Shown piece after piece: positions 23,541-37,393 of a stretch of 64,000 bases of DNA. This DNA comes from Blattamonas nauphoetae (taxonomy: Eukaryota > Preaxostyla > Oxymonadida), in the NCBI GenBank assembly GCA_033064195.1, contig JARBJD010000111.1, positions 124,001-188,000 on the forward strand. The letters are read 5' to 3'. Position 1 is the stretch's first letter. Every line of letters starts with the position of its first letter. The notes under the pieces were generated by a model. It saw only the letters and a list, made by a program, of their open reading frames with translations. It had not been told where the DNA came from and searched no databases. The position numbers were made by a program, and so were the translations under genes.

Positions 23541-26500
23541 TTAATCTGAATCAAGCAAGAGAGCAACACCAGCAAGTACCCATTTACTTTCTGGCAACTT
23601 CGTCTTCAGTGTGAATTCCCAGACATAGGTCGGACCTCTTCTCCTCGTTCTATACACTGGGCAATGGTAGATATCCTTTGAATCTTTCTTATCAATCGGG
23701 ACTGCTCTAACAAAGATGATAGGAACGAGTGGGCGGAGTTCCTTCAGGAGTGATTCAGCCAAGAAACCAGTCTTGGGATCGAGTCGAGCACCTTCGATGC
23801 AAAGGCCATGGATATACGCTCCTTCTCTTGGAGCAGATGCAAGATCTTCCATGGTTTTCCTTGTGACATCAGTTTGCAGAGACATCTTATCAAGTGGCCA
23901 CTGATTCTTTCGTGACATCACTTGCATAACAGCGGTGAGGAATGATTGCGGATTGAAGAGACCTGGGAGCCACACAGACTTCGGTAAGTTAAGATCGAGT
24001 GACCATTCTTGGAGTTGTTTAATACGTTCCTGAAGATCAGCAACCCAGGCAGGGAGTGTTTTGAGAGAAGGATACGCTTTCGCAGCCCATGATCCTGGAA
24101 CTTCGTCCATAAAGATCGAATTCATCAGATTTTCCATGGCTTGTGACATTGAGAGATCACCCTTCAAGCCAAGAGCAAGTTCCTTCATTGAGAGCCTCAG
24201 TTCGTCCAGAAGAATGTTCATTCGATCGCATTCCTGGAGGCAAACAGACACGTATGGAGTTCTTTCTTGAACCTTTCCATACAACTCAAGCATATCAAAG
24301 TTATCAGGGAGGTTTTGGAGAAGTTCTTCAATGAACTTTCCGACCTTTTCTTCTGGGGTCGTACCACCTTCTCCTCCGGAATCTCTTGGCTGGAGAGAGA
24401 GGATGGTCAGGAAGAGGTTATCTGCCTGTTCGGTGAGGAAACCAATTTCAGCGTTGGGATGAAGACCAAACATGTACGGGGACTCTGGGGGGAGAGCCTC
24501 CTCGATGTATTGTTGATACTCCTCGTAGGAACTTGGTGGAGGTTCTGGGAAACCAGGACCAAGCTCCATTCCGTTGAAGAGATCTTCTTTCATGATCACT
24601 TCAAGGTATGTTCGGCAGAGACGTCGATCAAGATCATCTGAAATGTGGCCTCCATACATGATCTCACCGAACATGTATCGAAGATCGACCCATGGGATCT
24701 TTGTGTTGTTTTCAAGATAGTTGTAGAGCACAGACGCGGAGATGGTGAGATCACCAAGGTTGAACGGATAGTTGATATTCCAACCCTGAGGTCCGAACTT
24801 CTTTCTTTCAAGAATAGCTCCATGGAAGAAGCAAAGAGCAAAGAGAATGGATTTAAATTCGTTTTGTTTCGAGCACATGTCGAGGAAATCTTGATCAAAG
24901 CAAGCCCAAGCTCGACGCATATTAGCTTTCATACCGAGTGGTGGTTCGTTTGTCACTTTAATTGCATTCTGGAGAATACCCTGAGGAATCATTCTGTTTT
25001 CATCGACTGACGGCTCGGCAGAGAGGAAGACACGGGATGACTCCTGAGCGTTCTCTGCAAAGCTTTCGAGTTTCTTCTCACAGACAACCAACCACTTGGA
25101 CATCAAGTGAAGATTCTCGAGCATAACCCAAGTTCCTTCTTTTGCTGCTCGATCAATGTATTCTTCGGCAATCGGTTCCTGACCTTGACCCATTGAGACG
25201 AGCTTGAATTTCCCGTTGAGAGTCGTGAACCCAAGTTTCTTTCCAAGTGTCTCCACATCCTTGACTGGATCGATACCAGCTGAGAGAATGAAGAACATGG
25301 GAGCATGTGGAGATGTTTCCTTGAATGAATCTTCCATTTTGAATGGTGTTGGATCAACAAAGCGCTTCCCGAGAACTTCTTCAATCCATCCTTCTATTGC
25401 TGTGGTCATTCGATCAGAACGAAGTGCACGAATGACGCAGAGTTTTTCGAAGGTAGATTTGTTTTTCCATTCCTGGGGAAGTTTTTCTGTTTCTGGGGTT
25501 TCATGATCACACCATTCTTTCCACCTCTTTTGGGATCCCTCAATGTCGGAGGGAAGGGTCTTGAATCCTTCAAGTTCTTTGAGAGCCCAGACTGCTGCCC
25601 AGTTACTATCTGTGAGCCATTCTATTGGTGAAGCTTGTCCATACATCTTACTACCACGAAGAAGGTAGTCGAGTTGTTCGGTATCAATTGTGTTGTTACG
25701 GCGGCAGATTCTGATTGCCAACTGTGTGACGAAAATGAGTTTGTGTTTCACAAACAATGCTCTGTTGACATAGCAGAAGGTTGTCCATGTGACAGAATCA
25801 ACGAGAGCGGCGACTCGTTCGGGAAGTTCTTCGCTTTCAGCTGCATCGTCCATGGCTTTGTAGAAGACGACCTGGAAGGCTTTAAGTGAGAACTGATACA
25901 TGTGGTCGATTTTCCAGAGATCGTTGATGAGGAAATAGATCAGTGAAGCACGAGCGGCAACGGGACGGTATGCTTCACGAGTCTTGTTGAGATCAGCCTC
26001 GGTGACTTTGGCAAGTGCGACCTTTTCCTTAATTTCTTCGGCTGTCTTCTTGGTTGTTTCCAGACCTTCAATAAGTTCGACATTGGCAAGGATGTCTCCG
26101 GTTGCATTTGTCAGGTTGGCGAGCAGAGAATCTTCAAGCTCCTTCAGACGAATCTTGAACTCGTTCTGTTGTTGCATCAGGTCAGCCTTGAGTTGTTCGA
26201 GCTCTGGTTTTTCTCTCTTAACCACGAGGGCAAGGAGCTGGTCTTCGAGACCTTCTTCAGTCACAGTGAAGTTAATGAGAGTTGTCTGAGCCTGAATTTC
26301 TGGGCGGTAGTGAGGATTACTCAGTTTGGTCTGGAGGATCAGCTTGAACTTGGGATCGTAGTCGATGGTCTTATCTCCAATCTTCACACGGATAGATTTT
26401 CCCTTTCTGATCAAGTTTCGTCCAATGACTGGATCGATGACAGCTTCCATTGTCTCACCAAGATTTTCGAACATCAACACATCTCCATTTTGGATGCACG

Positions 26501-29500
26501 CTTCAAGGTTATCCAAATATCGGTGGGCACCCATCCGGATAACGGTGAGATCTTCAGCAAACTTGTTTCTGATCCACTGGATACCTTGGAGTTGTGGATC
26601 AATCAGAAGTGGCCAACGTTCACATGTTGTAACAATGACAGCATTTTCTGTTGAGAGTCTGTCAGTTGGGAGGCCTTCGTTGTTCCATTGTGCAATTTGA
26701 GCATCGTCAGTAAGAAGGTGGAGGACGTCGATTCCATCTGAGAGTGGAATGTTGTTCTTCTTCATGAATGGAATCCACTTGTTTTCGAGAAGATCAACAC
26801 GGTATTTCTTTGTGAATGGTCCAACATAGCTGATGAAAGCAGAAGCAAGAAGGACATCTCCAACAAGAGTGGTCTCTTGCTTTTTGAATGCATCCACATT
26901 TTCTCTCCAACGAACAGCTTCAGATGCCAGACCGTTCACCAATCGATGAGCAAGATCCAATTTGTTTTGGGTTTCTTGAGCCTGTGCAATCACACGATTC
27001 TTTTCATCCGTTGCGGCTTGGAATTCGTCAGTCAATGTTTGGAGTTTCTTGTTCAGTTTGGCAACTTTTGACTGGACAGCCTCAAGTTTGGTCTTGGCTT
27101 CCGCAAGTGTTGCCTGAGCTTCGGCGAGTTTCTCTCTCTTTGGTTGAACTTCTTGGTAGATGTAGTAGTATTTGACAATGTTCACAACCCAACGACAGAG
27201 ACCGGCAGCGGCAACTGATTTCTTTGCGATAGCGTCTCCGTTGAAGGACTCCTTGTCAACGTACGGTTGAACAGCTTTGAGGTTGGCTGGTGGGATGTGA
27301 TCCTTGTCGAATGTAATCAGAGAATCCAAGAATTTATCGACTTGTCCCATGAACTTCTTCACGTTGTTCCATGAGAGGTCTTTGATCACACCTGATGGTG
27401 GAGACATCAGAATCATCACAGTGGCACCAACATCCATGACATCTGGTGGTGGTGAGGCGAGAGATTTCAACTCTGTCAAGTTGGGCTTGTTGAGAGTGTT
27501 GAGAGCAGCCTCAGCTTCAATGATAGCTGGCTCAGCACGAGCAAGTTCGGTTTGGCAATCCTGTTCCTGAATGGAAACTTCTCTCGCAATGACGTTAGCC
27601 TTTTCTTCTTCAACTGTCGCAATTTTCTGCTCTTCTTCGACGACAACGGTTTCTTGTCCGACTCTTTCCAGAAGAGCATCAGCGTCTTGTTGCTTCTGTT
27701 CCACAACCTTCTGTTCACGAACAAGTCTGTCCTGGAGTTCAGCCACTTGTTTCGATGTGTCCTCAAGCTTGATCAAACCATTGTCGAAACGTTCGATCTT
27801 CTTCTCGATTTCATTACGTTTCGACTCAAGCATATTCTTGTACAGGTTGATAAGTTCAAGGAAAGATTTTGGAGTGGTATAGTTGTATCGACGCTCAGAT
27901 GCAAGGAAGTGCTCGCTGACTTCGTTGACTGTGAGGTTGGTGTATGCCATGAACTGGCAAACAGCTTCTTTCTCTTCATCTGAACCAAGTTCAACATCTG
28001 CCAGGAAACGTCGAGCAACAGAAAGAAGTGCTTCTTGTGGCCATGGATGGAACCAATCGATTGAAGTTGAGGAACAGAGACCAGGGAACTTTCTGGCACG
28101 TTGACGGAACGCATCACCGACAGGAGAGAAGCAGAGGATGAGATGGAGGTTATTTTTCACTCGATCGATGAAGAAGTTGAGGCAATTGTCACGTGTTGGT
28201 GGGACACCACTTGCTTTTGTGTCTGTCGTGACAGCTCCAACAATTTGATCGATTTCTTCGGTTACAAACAGGTCTGCAACCCATCCAGAAGACAGGATAT
28301 CGTTGATGTAAATGAGGAAGCCTTCATGAACAATTTGGGTATCTGTGAAGAGCCAAACAGTCTGTTGATCCTTAAGACCTGCTTTGTTGAACAATAATTT
28401 GAGATCTTCCTTCAATTCACTGATACCATATGTGGACGAGATGGTGATTTGGAACACATCATAGTTCTGGATGAACGAAGCAAGACGAGCGAGAGATTGT
28501 TTACCTGATCCTCCGACACCAACAAGCATTGCATGTCCACTTGGTCGATCGATAATTCTGGCGATACGCGCAACATGATTCATGGCATCTTCGAAGAGCA
28601 CAAGATCCATTGTGGCGTTCGCTTCATTGTATTGATCAAGAGATTCTTCCAAGATCTTCTTCAAACCATCCAATCCTCCAGAGATCTCGTTGTACGAGCG
28701 AGTTCCATAACCCTGCGAGAACGGAGAGAAGCACAGTGGCCTTGCTGCTCGTGATTCTCGGTCACCGACGTCACTGAAATTGGCGTCGAGAACTTGTTCC
28801 ATGTGATTGTCAAATGTCTTCATTTCATCGAAGGAAACGAGACGATCAGAGTAGACTCTTTCCGACTCGTGGCGCCACATTCGACATAATTGGATCGGGT
28901 TCTTAATCAGTTCTGGGACGGCTTGTTGGAGACCTCCAAGAATATTGGCCAGATCTCGAAGGTTGAACTGATAATGGAACTTGATGGCAGTTGGGAGGAA
29001 TGTCTGTCCAACTCGTTTGTGTAACTCCATCATTCCATTCACAATCTTTGGAACTGTACGCTGAATATTTGACGTGAATCCCTGTTGAGCAAAGTGGCCT
29101 TCAAGGAGAGTACTGAGAATTCGTTTGATGTTATCTGGTTCTGGGAAGGTGACACCAAAGACAACGAAATGGCGCTGCAGACGTGGATCAATGTTGAATG
29201 AACCAGTTGTTGGGTTCATGGCGCAGACATATTGGCAATCAACAACTTCTTTCGGGAACATCTTTTGACGATCGTACCAATGATGATAGTCAATGTGCAT
29301 TCTCATCAAGGTGTGGGGTGCCTGTGTTCCGTAGAGATCGACCTCTGGCATGTTCAGATCGTCGATGAAGAAGATCAGACGTTTGTTATTTGGTGGGCCA
29401 AAGCGACGACCAATCTTAATGAGGGGTTGTTCGAGAATGAGTTGTAGATCCCTGGAATCCGTTTGGAAGTTGAAGTTCATCGACACATTCATGTATCGAT

Positions 29501-32500
29501 CTTGCGGGAGGGCCTTCAGACGGTTTTTGATGAGCATGGTCTTTCCACTACCTGCACCTCCACAAAGGAGGACTGGTCGGCCAAGTTCAAAGAACTGGTC
29601 CATCCAGTATTGTGTGCGAACTGTCTCAACGGTTGGGACAAGAATACTTGGAAGTGGGAGTTCTGGGTCATGTTCATATTCTGGGACAAGCTCCGTCCAT
29701 GGAGTCCACTTGACTGTCTCCGCATCGAGATAGTAGTCGAAGACTGTTCCGGCTTCTGGGAATTTAATGGTTTTCCATTCTGATTTCCACCATTTGTTGA
29801 ACTCGACACGGCAGTCTCTGACCTGATCAACAAGAAGGGCGCTTCCGAAGGACCAGATACAGGCGAACACGAAGAACTGTTCAATGACGTCCTTGTCCAT
29901 TTGAGCAACCTTGGGAGTGATTAGGAGTTCGAGAATCGAGCAGAGAGTCGAAACCATTGAGAAGTCAAATGTGGGGACGATGTGTTTGAAGTTCTTCTTG
30001 ATGTAAGTCAGAGATGGCCCAACATATCGATCAAAGAGAACGACGAGGGTGTTGCGAAGGGATGGGTTTTCTTGTCTCTCAATCCAGCACTGCACATAGG
30101 GATTCCAACCGACATCAGTTTCGTTGATGAAGAGAATACCAGCGCGAGACACTGTGGCTGGAGAGCCATACTTGATATGTCCGATCTCAAAGAGAAGACG
30201 CATCCATGGATGAAGAGGAATACGCTCGTTGGAAGCAAGGGTAAGAATCTTGTTGTCATCCATGACAGTGTTGAGGGATTCAATCCACATGGGATCAATA
30301 TCTCCGTCGAGAATGATCCATTTTGGTTCTTGATCAGGGACCTCAGCGAGATCGCGCATGATAGAGGAGAACAAGCCATCATGCCATTCACGTGTTGATG
30401 GAGTCTGGTATCCGAACAATTCGTGGTTGGACACGGCCTTGGGGTTGATGTCGGGAGTCACACATTTTGCCCCGAGATGGTCCTGAGCACGAGCGAGCAT
30501 CTTCCACACCTGCGTCTTGGATGAGCCTGGTGGTCCGATGATAAACACAGAGTGACGCACATCCAGAAGCTCCTGCAGTTGGACAACTTTGAGGATGAAG
30601 TTTTCTTCGGGAACAAGCTTGTTCTTGATAGTGACTGTCTTGATGGCTTTCTCGAGGTTGGGGTTGATTTTACGAGGAGCTTGTTGTTTCGGGAACAAAT
30701 CTCCAATCAGACCCATGAAGACTTCCACATCCTCAGTAACAATCTTTGGAAGGTTGAAATCACGAAGGGCTCTCATCAGAATGACCTCTTCAGGAAGCTC
30801 TGGATCGGCACGCTTCAACGAACCAGCAACCACAAGCACAGACTTGATGGCACGAAGACCCCAATCGTAGTGATCCTGCTTTGAAAGAAGTTCCTTGTTG
30901 AGCGAGTACAGAGTTGTGAATTTCTTGGCAAGTTCGCGGGCATCGAGGAAACCTTCAGCCATAAGCATAATTTCACAAATGAGGAGGAAATCGGGGACGA
31001 CCATGGACACAGGACGGAAGAGAGCTTTCAAGTTCTCTGGAAGTTCTGTTCGGCCTGCGTAACCTGGGTTCATTGTGATGAAGATTCCGCAAGTTGGGAT
31101 AAGAGAGATGTCTTCATTGAGGAAGTCGAATCGTGGATTTCCGGCGCGGATTCCATCGAGGATACTCTTCACTTGTGAGGCGACCACAGAGAGCACTTCA
31201 ACGGAGATACGGTTGAACTCGTCGAAGCATCCCCATGCTCCTGAACTGGCAAGTCCCTTGAAAATGTTTCCGAGAGATTGGTAATCCATCTGCTCTGAGC
31301 AATTGAAGACATATGTCATGACAGCGAGAGATCGTCCAAGATCCTTCACGGTTTCTGTCTTTCCTGTTCCAGCAGGTCCTGCGGGGGAACCACCCATGAT
31401 AAGATGGAGAGCTTGGGTGAGGGTGATGTAGCATCGATCGGTCAGTGGGGTAACCACAAGACGTGAAGTGTTTCCGAGATATTCGTAGCTGTAATCGAAC
31501 TTAGCATCGCAAATGAAGCACTTGCAGCTTTGAGAGTCTTCATCCCACGTCAAACGCAGTTGGGACACCCATGCGAATTGTTGGGAGTTTTCAACTTTGT
31601 CACGGATCAAGTTGGCAACCACATCTCGAGCATGCACATCGAGTGTGATGACTGTCATAAGCTTTTGACGATCGAGTTTACTGAGTTGGGTTTGTGTCTT
31701 CTGAACAAGAATGTTCAAGCGTTGTTGCTGCTTCTTGTTGTAGTCTTTCAGGGCGTTTTCGTTTCCTTCTTCGAGTGACTCAAAGGCCATTACGACTTCA
31801 GTGTTCCAGAAAATTGATCCAGTCACGAGGGCAATCTGTGCGCAAACAGAGAAGATGAACTGATCCTGAGTGGTTTCTTCGAACGAGGAGACACCATCGC
31901 CAAGGTGAGTACGGAGAGCAGCTCTCATACCGTCGACGGTTTGGTTGAGCCACTCTTCAACGGTTCCTGTGCAGTCAACAGGAGACGGCCATGGAACTTC
32001 TTCACCTTCCTTGGAGATCATACCAATAATGGTGTTGGTATAGCCACGTCCCGGTTCATCAGCAAGTTCGGCATCATCCAGGGGCTTCCCGGCGGCTTCT
32101 GCTTCTTCCTTCTTTCGCTTCTTCTCTTCTTGGTAGCGTTTTTCTTCTTCCTCTTCTTCGGGAGTAAGTTCTTTCTTCTTGAAGATGAACTTGCGAATGT
32201 TGTCGTACAATTTTGGCATGTGGTGCATGACTGCATGAGGATTGGCTCCTTCCGAGAGAATGTTGAGCAAATCGGCGGCAGAGAGGAAATAGAAACGTGG
32301 GAATGCACGACGTTTTGTTTCAAGATAGATCTGAAGTGATTTCTCGCAAAGGGAGAGCATGTCTTGGAGGCGCTTGAACTTGGTGTACAATCCTTCACGA
32401 TTGCAGCATTCGACAGTGTTGGGGACTTTGACTGACTCGTTCATCATTTCAATCCATTCATCGTTGATCATCACAAAACGTTCTGCATCTTCAGGAAGCT

Positions 32501-35500
32501 GAGATTTGATATCAGCAGAGCCAATGAAAATGTTTTCAAGATTCTCCCAGGTCGTCTGGACTTCCAGCCAGATGGTCAAGACCTGATCGACAACCGACAG
32601 TTTTGTCTGCCATGTCTGGAGATCCGCGAGGAAGTTGGCGACATGCTTTTGAGCCATGTTGTTTGAAACTTTGACCTGATCTTCTTCAAGCTGTGTGATG
32701 ACGTCATCCAGTCCACCAAGAATGAAGTGTCCGGTTCGACCGTGCTGTGTGAAAACAAGATCAAGGGAACTCCAGGTCTTGTCAATATCTTTCAAGAACT
32801 TCTCGATGATCTGTTCTTTTCCAGCCTTTTCGACGACTTCGTTCACATCATCAGCAATCTTGTGGAGCTCGAGATCGACCATGGACTGAAGTGTAAAGTC
32901 GGGGCCAATGGTGAATTCTTTGCCGCAGAGCTGCATAACTTCCTTCCAATGATGAGCGCGCATGCTTGGTGACCGAAGCTGCGACACGAGTGGCATGAGA
33001 GAGGAGAATGTTTTCATCGTGGCATCAAGTTCATTGTAGATTTTCCACGCACGAACAGGTTTGGGCAATGTCCTGACTTCTTTGGCGAAGGCCTTAAACT
33101 TCTCGTCAATTGTGTTTGTATCGATCTTCTCCCAAACGGTCTTCTTCCATTCGTCGAGTTGAGCGATGATCATGTCAATCGTATCCCACAATCCCTTCAA
33201 CATCAGAAGATCGACCTTGCACTCAGGGATGAGGTCGTACTCGTGTTTTGTGATTTCGAGCATTTCCTCGCGAGACTGGATATCTGCTGCTTGTTTCTCG
33301 AGAAGAAGAATGGCTTGGAATGTGTCGTCCATTTGATTGTACGCTTGATCTGGTGGAGTTGAGAAGTTGAACATCTCAGCTTGACGGAACTTCTCTCTAA
33401 AGTCGGCAACATGAATGTGGAATGCATCCATCTGTGCCTGAACGACTGTGCGTTCTTTGGCAATCATCGGTTGAAGGTTGTCCTTGACATTGTACGATGA
33501 ACGTTTCAGACGATTCCATGCGATTGGTAAGTCTTCGAGTTTTTGGAGCGTCGCTGAATCCATGTTAATGTTGAACTTCTTCAGGAGAGCGACTGTATCC
33601 AGCAGCGGTCCGAACATGGCATCCGTCTTTTCAGTTCGAATGCGGAGTTCATTGAGGACTTCAAGTGCTTCGTAGAGTGTTTCCTGAGTAAAGTCCCGCT
33701 TCAGAGCTGTGTTGACCTTGTCAATGAAAGAAGAAAGGTCGTCAAGAGAAGAGCTGATTGTGTTTTGGAGGTGAGTGATGTATTTGTTGGACCAGCGGTC
33801 GATGAGCTTCAGCACAGATTGTTTTCCTTTCTTGGCATCTCCCTTCAGCCACTTGAAGCGAGAGTTTTCGTTCATAACAAGAACCTTCTCTGTGAGTTTC
33901 TGCAGAAGCTTGACTTCGGATTCGTAGTCGGCGAGTGAAGTGTGATAGATGCCGTCGTCTTCCTGGATTTCTTGTTTTGCTTTTCCCTTTCCTTTTCCTG
34001 TTTGTTGTTGCTGCTGTTGTTTCTTTTCATCATCAGAGGCTTTCTTCTCAACGAGTGATCGCAGTGCGCCTTTGAGGAATGTCTCCACTTGCGGACCTTC
34101 TTGAAGGAAGATTTCGAATGTTGGGTCGATCTTCTTCTCCCAGAGGAAGGAGATATCGTTGAACTGGTTCTGAAGTTCTGCAAGAACAGTGATGGAGGTT
34201 TCGACAGTTGACATGACTTTCTCACGGAGGGCTTGAAGTGCAAGGTTTGATTCCATCTCAACAAGATAGTTCTCGCCTTGGTCGGGGTCGAGTTGGTGGA
34301 TGACGAACGATGCTTGGAAGAATCCATCCAACCATTTCTTGACAATGTTGCGGAGGGACCCCTCAGTCTCGGCATCCTGTTTGACAGACGGGACGAACTC
34401 GAGGAGGAGGTTTCCAATTGGAGTGTCGCTTTGTTTCTTGACTTTCTTGCCTTTGACCTCTTCTTCTGGTGGAGCACCGTCATCGATGAGCTGCAGGCTG
34501 ATTTCGAACATGGGATCGTCTTGGGACGATTGCATCATACGAAGAAGGTGTTCCAATGACACACGGATGACTCGGCTCAGACCTTCGATGATAAGACGGC
34601 TGATGAGGTTCAAATAGTCCTTCCAGAGATCTTCATCAGTGGGGTTTTCAAAGATTTCCTTGCTTTGTTGGACAAGTTTGTGAATCTCTTCTCCACCACG
34701 CTTGATTTCTTCGATACGTGCCTTGATTTTGTCGTTGACATCTTGCGGGTTGATCATCTTTCGATCCTTTGGATCACGTTTGAACATCGGTGTGGCCCAT
34801 GTCTTGAACTTGGTCGCAATCTCCTTGAGATTGGCATGAGCTGCATTGAGCTTGTTGTAGACAGCTCCAACAGATTCGTCGATTTGGGTGAGATATGCAG
34901 GAACTCCTTCGCTCTTCCAGTTGAGTTGAGCGAAGCCTGGTTCAAGTTGTTGGAGGGCAACTTCCATCTGGTTGCGGATGAGTGGTTCTTCCTCTGGAAG
35001 AATGTTGTCGACAAGCCAATTGAAGCGTTCGACGACAGAAGTGAGAGATCCAGTGTAGTTCTGGAATACCTCGCTTTGTGAGAAGATTGATTCTGCTGTT
35101 TGGGGAACTGGAATTCCAACGCTCTTCAAGTAACGAACTTCACGAAGAAGAGCAACGAGAACTGGGTCGAAGTTAACCGAGATTCTGAAGTATTGGGCGG
35201 TTTCAGCGTTGGGGTCCTCTTCCTTCTTGAGGAGCGGCAGATCGAGCTTGTCTGTAGTTTGCTTCTCGATCTCTTCAGACCAGGCGTAGTAGCTGTCAGT
35301 TTCGTACTTGTTGAGGCAGTCCATGAGTGACTTGAACTGGGCGAGTGTCTCCTGACCCTTCACCGACTCCATCAATTCAGGTTCGTGAGAGATGAAGGCC
35401 TCCATCGATGGCTCGATTCTGTTGCAGAGTGAGCGAACCCACCAGATGCGTCCAGCGAGTGGTGGGAGATTCAGGAAGTTTGGTGGGTGATCTTTGTTTG

Positions 35501-37350
35501 CGTTGAACGTCTTCTGAGTGTCGATGACTTCCTGTCCGAACAAGTCAAACAGTTTCTGGACCTTCAATTGCATGTCATTGCGAGCCTCTTCGTTGCTGAG
35601 GAGCTCGTCAAATGAATCGATCGTCTTGAAGGCACCAACAGCCGATTGTTCGCTTTCCAAGGACTCAGCAACAATCGAAGAAATGCGTCGTTCCCAGCGA
35701 CGAGACTTCTCCTTGTAGAGCTGAGCATCCTTGGTGAATTCAGTGTCTTCGGGATCCAGGCAATCATAGGTGGACTGTTGGAACTGGTCGTACATTTGCT
35801 GGAATTCTTCGTAGATGGCCATGAGGCGTTGAGATAGTTCTTCTCCCTTCGGGCCGCCCATTTCAATCTTCTCCATGCGGAAGAAACTCACAAAGGACGT
35901 GACGATTTTCTTCAATTCGTTGATTCTGACGAGAACAACTTCAATTCTGGAGAAGACGAGATCGTTGTCGATCTTCCAGGGAGCGGATGGGATCTTTTTT
36001 GCAGAGAAGGCAGCATGTGAATGAACAGCCTTCTTCCACTTCTTGATAGCGTCGATAACTTCTTCGAGGCGAGGGAGAACGTCGCCGGGTTCTTGCTTGA
36101 AAACAGAGGAAGAATCGGCATGTTGCCTGACCATTTCAATCAGGTCGTTTCCAACCTCCTTGATAATTGTGGTGAGAAATGAGGGTGTGCGGAGATTTGC
36201 TGCATTCATCCAGATAAGCAGGATTGTGTGGAGGATTGGGGTATACATTTTTGGGATTTCCTGGAACTCAGTTGCATCAAGTGAGAACATTTCAAGGTGC
36301 GGGAGGAGAGTTTCCAGATACCTGACGGTATCGCTGGCAACTGTGAGAGCTTCTGCGGTATCTTCGTAAATTGTGCGATATGCAGGGAAGTAAGAATTCT
36401 TAAGTCGTTCGAGGATAACACCAATGCGACGGAATGGGAGTGATTCGAGTTGCTCCATAATAGCAGTCAGGTTATTCTCCTTTTTTTGCCAAAATTCAAT
36501 CTCAGCTGTTGGGCTTGGGTTTTTGCCGCTTGTGAATGCTTGTGAGATGTTCTGATCAATAACAGCTTTGATTTGATATGACCACTCAATAACTGAAGAT
36601 TCAATTGAATGGATGAATTCTTTTGAGAGAGTTCGAACATCAGGTGTTTCTTGAGATTCGAGGGGTGAAACACTGCGACCGGTGTAGTCATCAGTTTGGG
36701 ATGATTGAGGGGGAAGTTGGGGAAGTGAGAGGAGTGTTTGTCCCTGAGAAAGATGGATGAAATTGAGAATAAACCTTGGTTCTTCCAACAAGGACTTGGG
36801 TTTCTGCTGAGAGTTTATTGAAATTTTGAACAACATCTTGTGCAATAACTTCTGGAATTGGCTGTGCTTTTTGATGATTCTTTGCCATAGGTAAGAAAAC
36901 TTCTTCAAGGAGGAGATTGAGTTGTTCGATTGGCTGTGCGGCAAGATCATTCACAAAAACTTCTTTATTCATGTCATCAGGTTGAAGAACATCCTTTGTC
37001 TTGACAAAGTACACAGCCTTCTTTTTCATTGCATCGGGGAAGGTAGTTGAGGCAAACATCTCATCTTTTGCGGATGTGTAGACGATGAGGATTTTTGCAT
37101 CACGAAATTCCAAAAAGTCGTTGATAGCTTGTCTACAGGGAAGGAAAAAAGAAATAAATGAGTGAAAGATTTGGAATTCGAATTGTGGAATCAGGAACGA
37201 AGAAAAATTCAAATCAAAATGATCATGCTTGCTTGTCTCATCTTGGGTGATTCTCATGAGTTTATCTCCCTTAACTTTGAGAGTGTAACTCACACGCTCT
37301 GTGATCCATTCTACACGTGGATCCAGTCGCTGCTTCTTGTCGTCTGACAT
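23541..37350 (-). CDS. Axonemal outer-arm dynein heavy chain (beta class, DNAH9/11/17-like)
   Basis: Three exons (37350-37199, 37132-36775, 36743-23541), introns 37133-37198 (66 nt) and 36744-36774 (31 nt), about 4,570 aa. The N-terminal tail is helical. Six AAA modules follow with P-loops near residues 1956 (GPAGTGKTETVKDLG, AAA1), 2238 (GPPGSSKT, AAA2), 2559 (GGAGSGKT, AAA3) and 2909 (GVGGSGKQ, AAA4). A microtubule-binding stalk coiled coil lies around 3100-3450. The C-terminus has VDLRYMFGEIMYGGHISDD, LGLKGDLSMSQAMENLMNS, the cap segment REGAYIHGLCIEGARLD and a WVLAGVALLL end, all matching the outer-arm beta class. It powers flagellar beating. A Gln/Lys-rich insert (near 33970-34030) interrupts the tail. 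The start at 37350 is the only ATG compatible with the divergent neighbour. Confidence 0.95.
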
Positions 37351-37393
37351 GTGAAGCAACGGTTGAGACTGTGATGTGGGGTTGATCGATGAA
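37351..37393. promoter_or_regulatory. 43-nt bidirectional start-to-start interval
   Basis: Only 43 bases lie between the start of the dynein heavy chain (minus strand) and that of the AAGAB-like gene (plus strand). The dynein is expected to be flagellum-linked and the adaptor chaperone constitutive, so sharing this interval is notable. No motif is identified. Confidence 0.4.
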
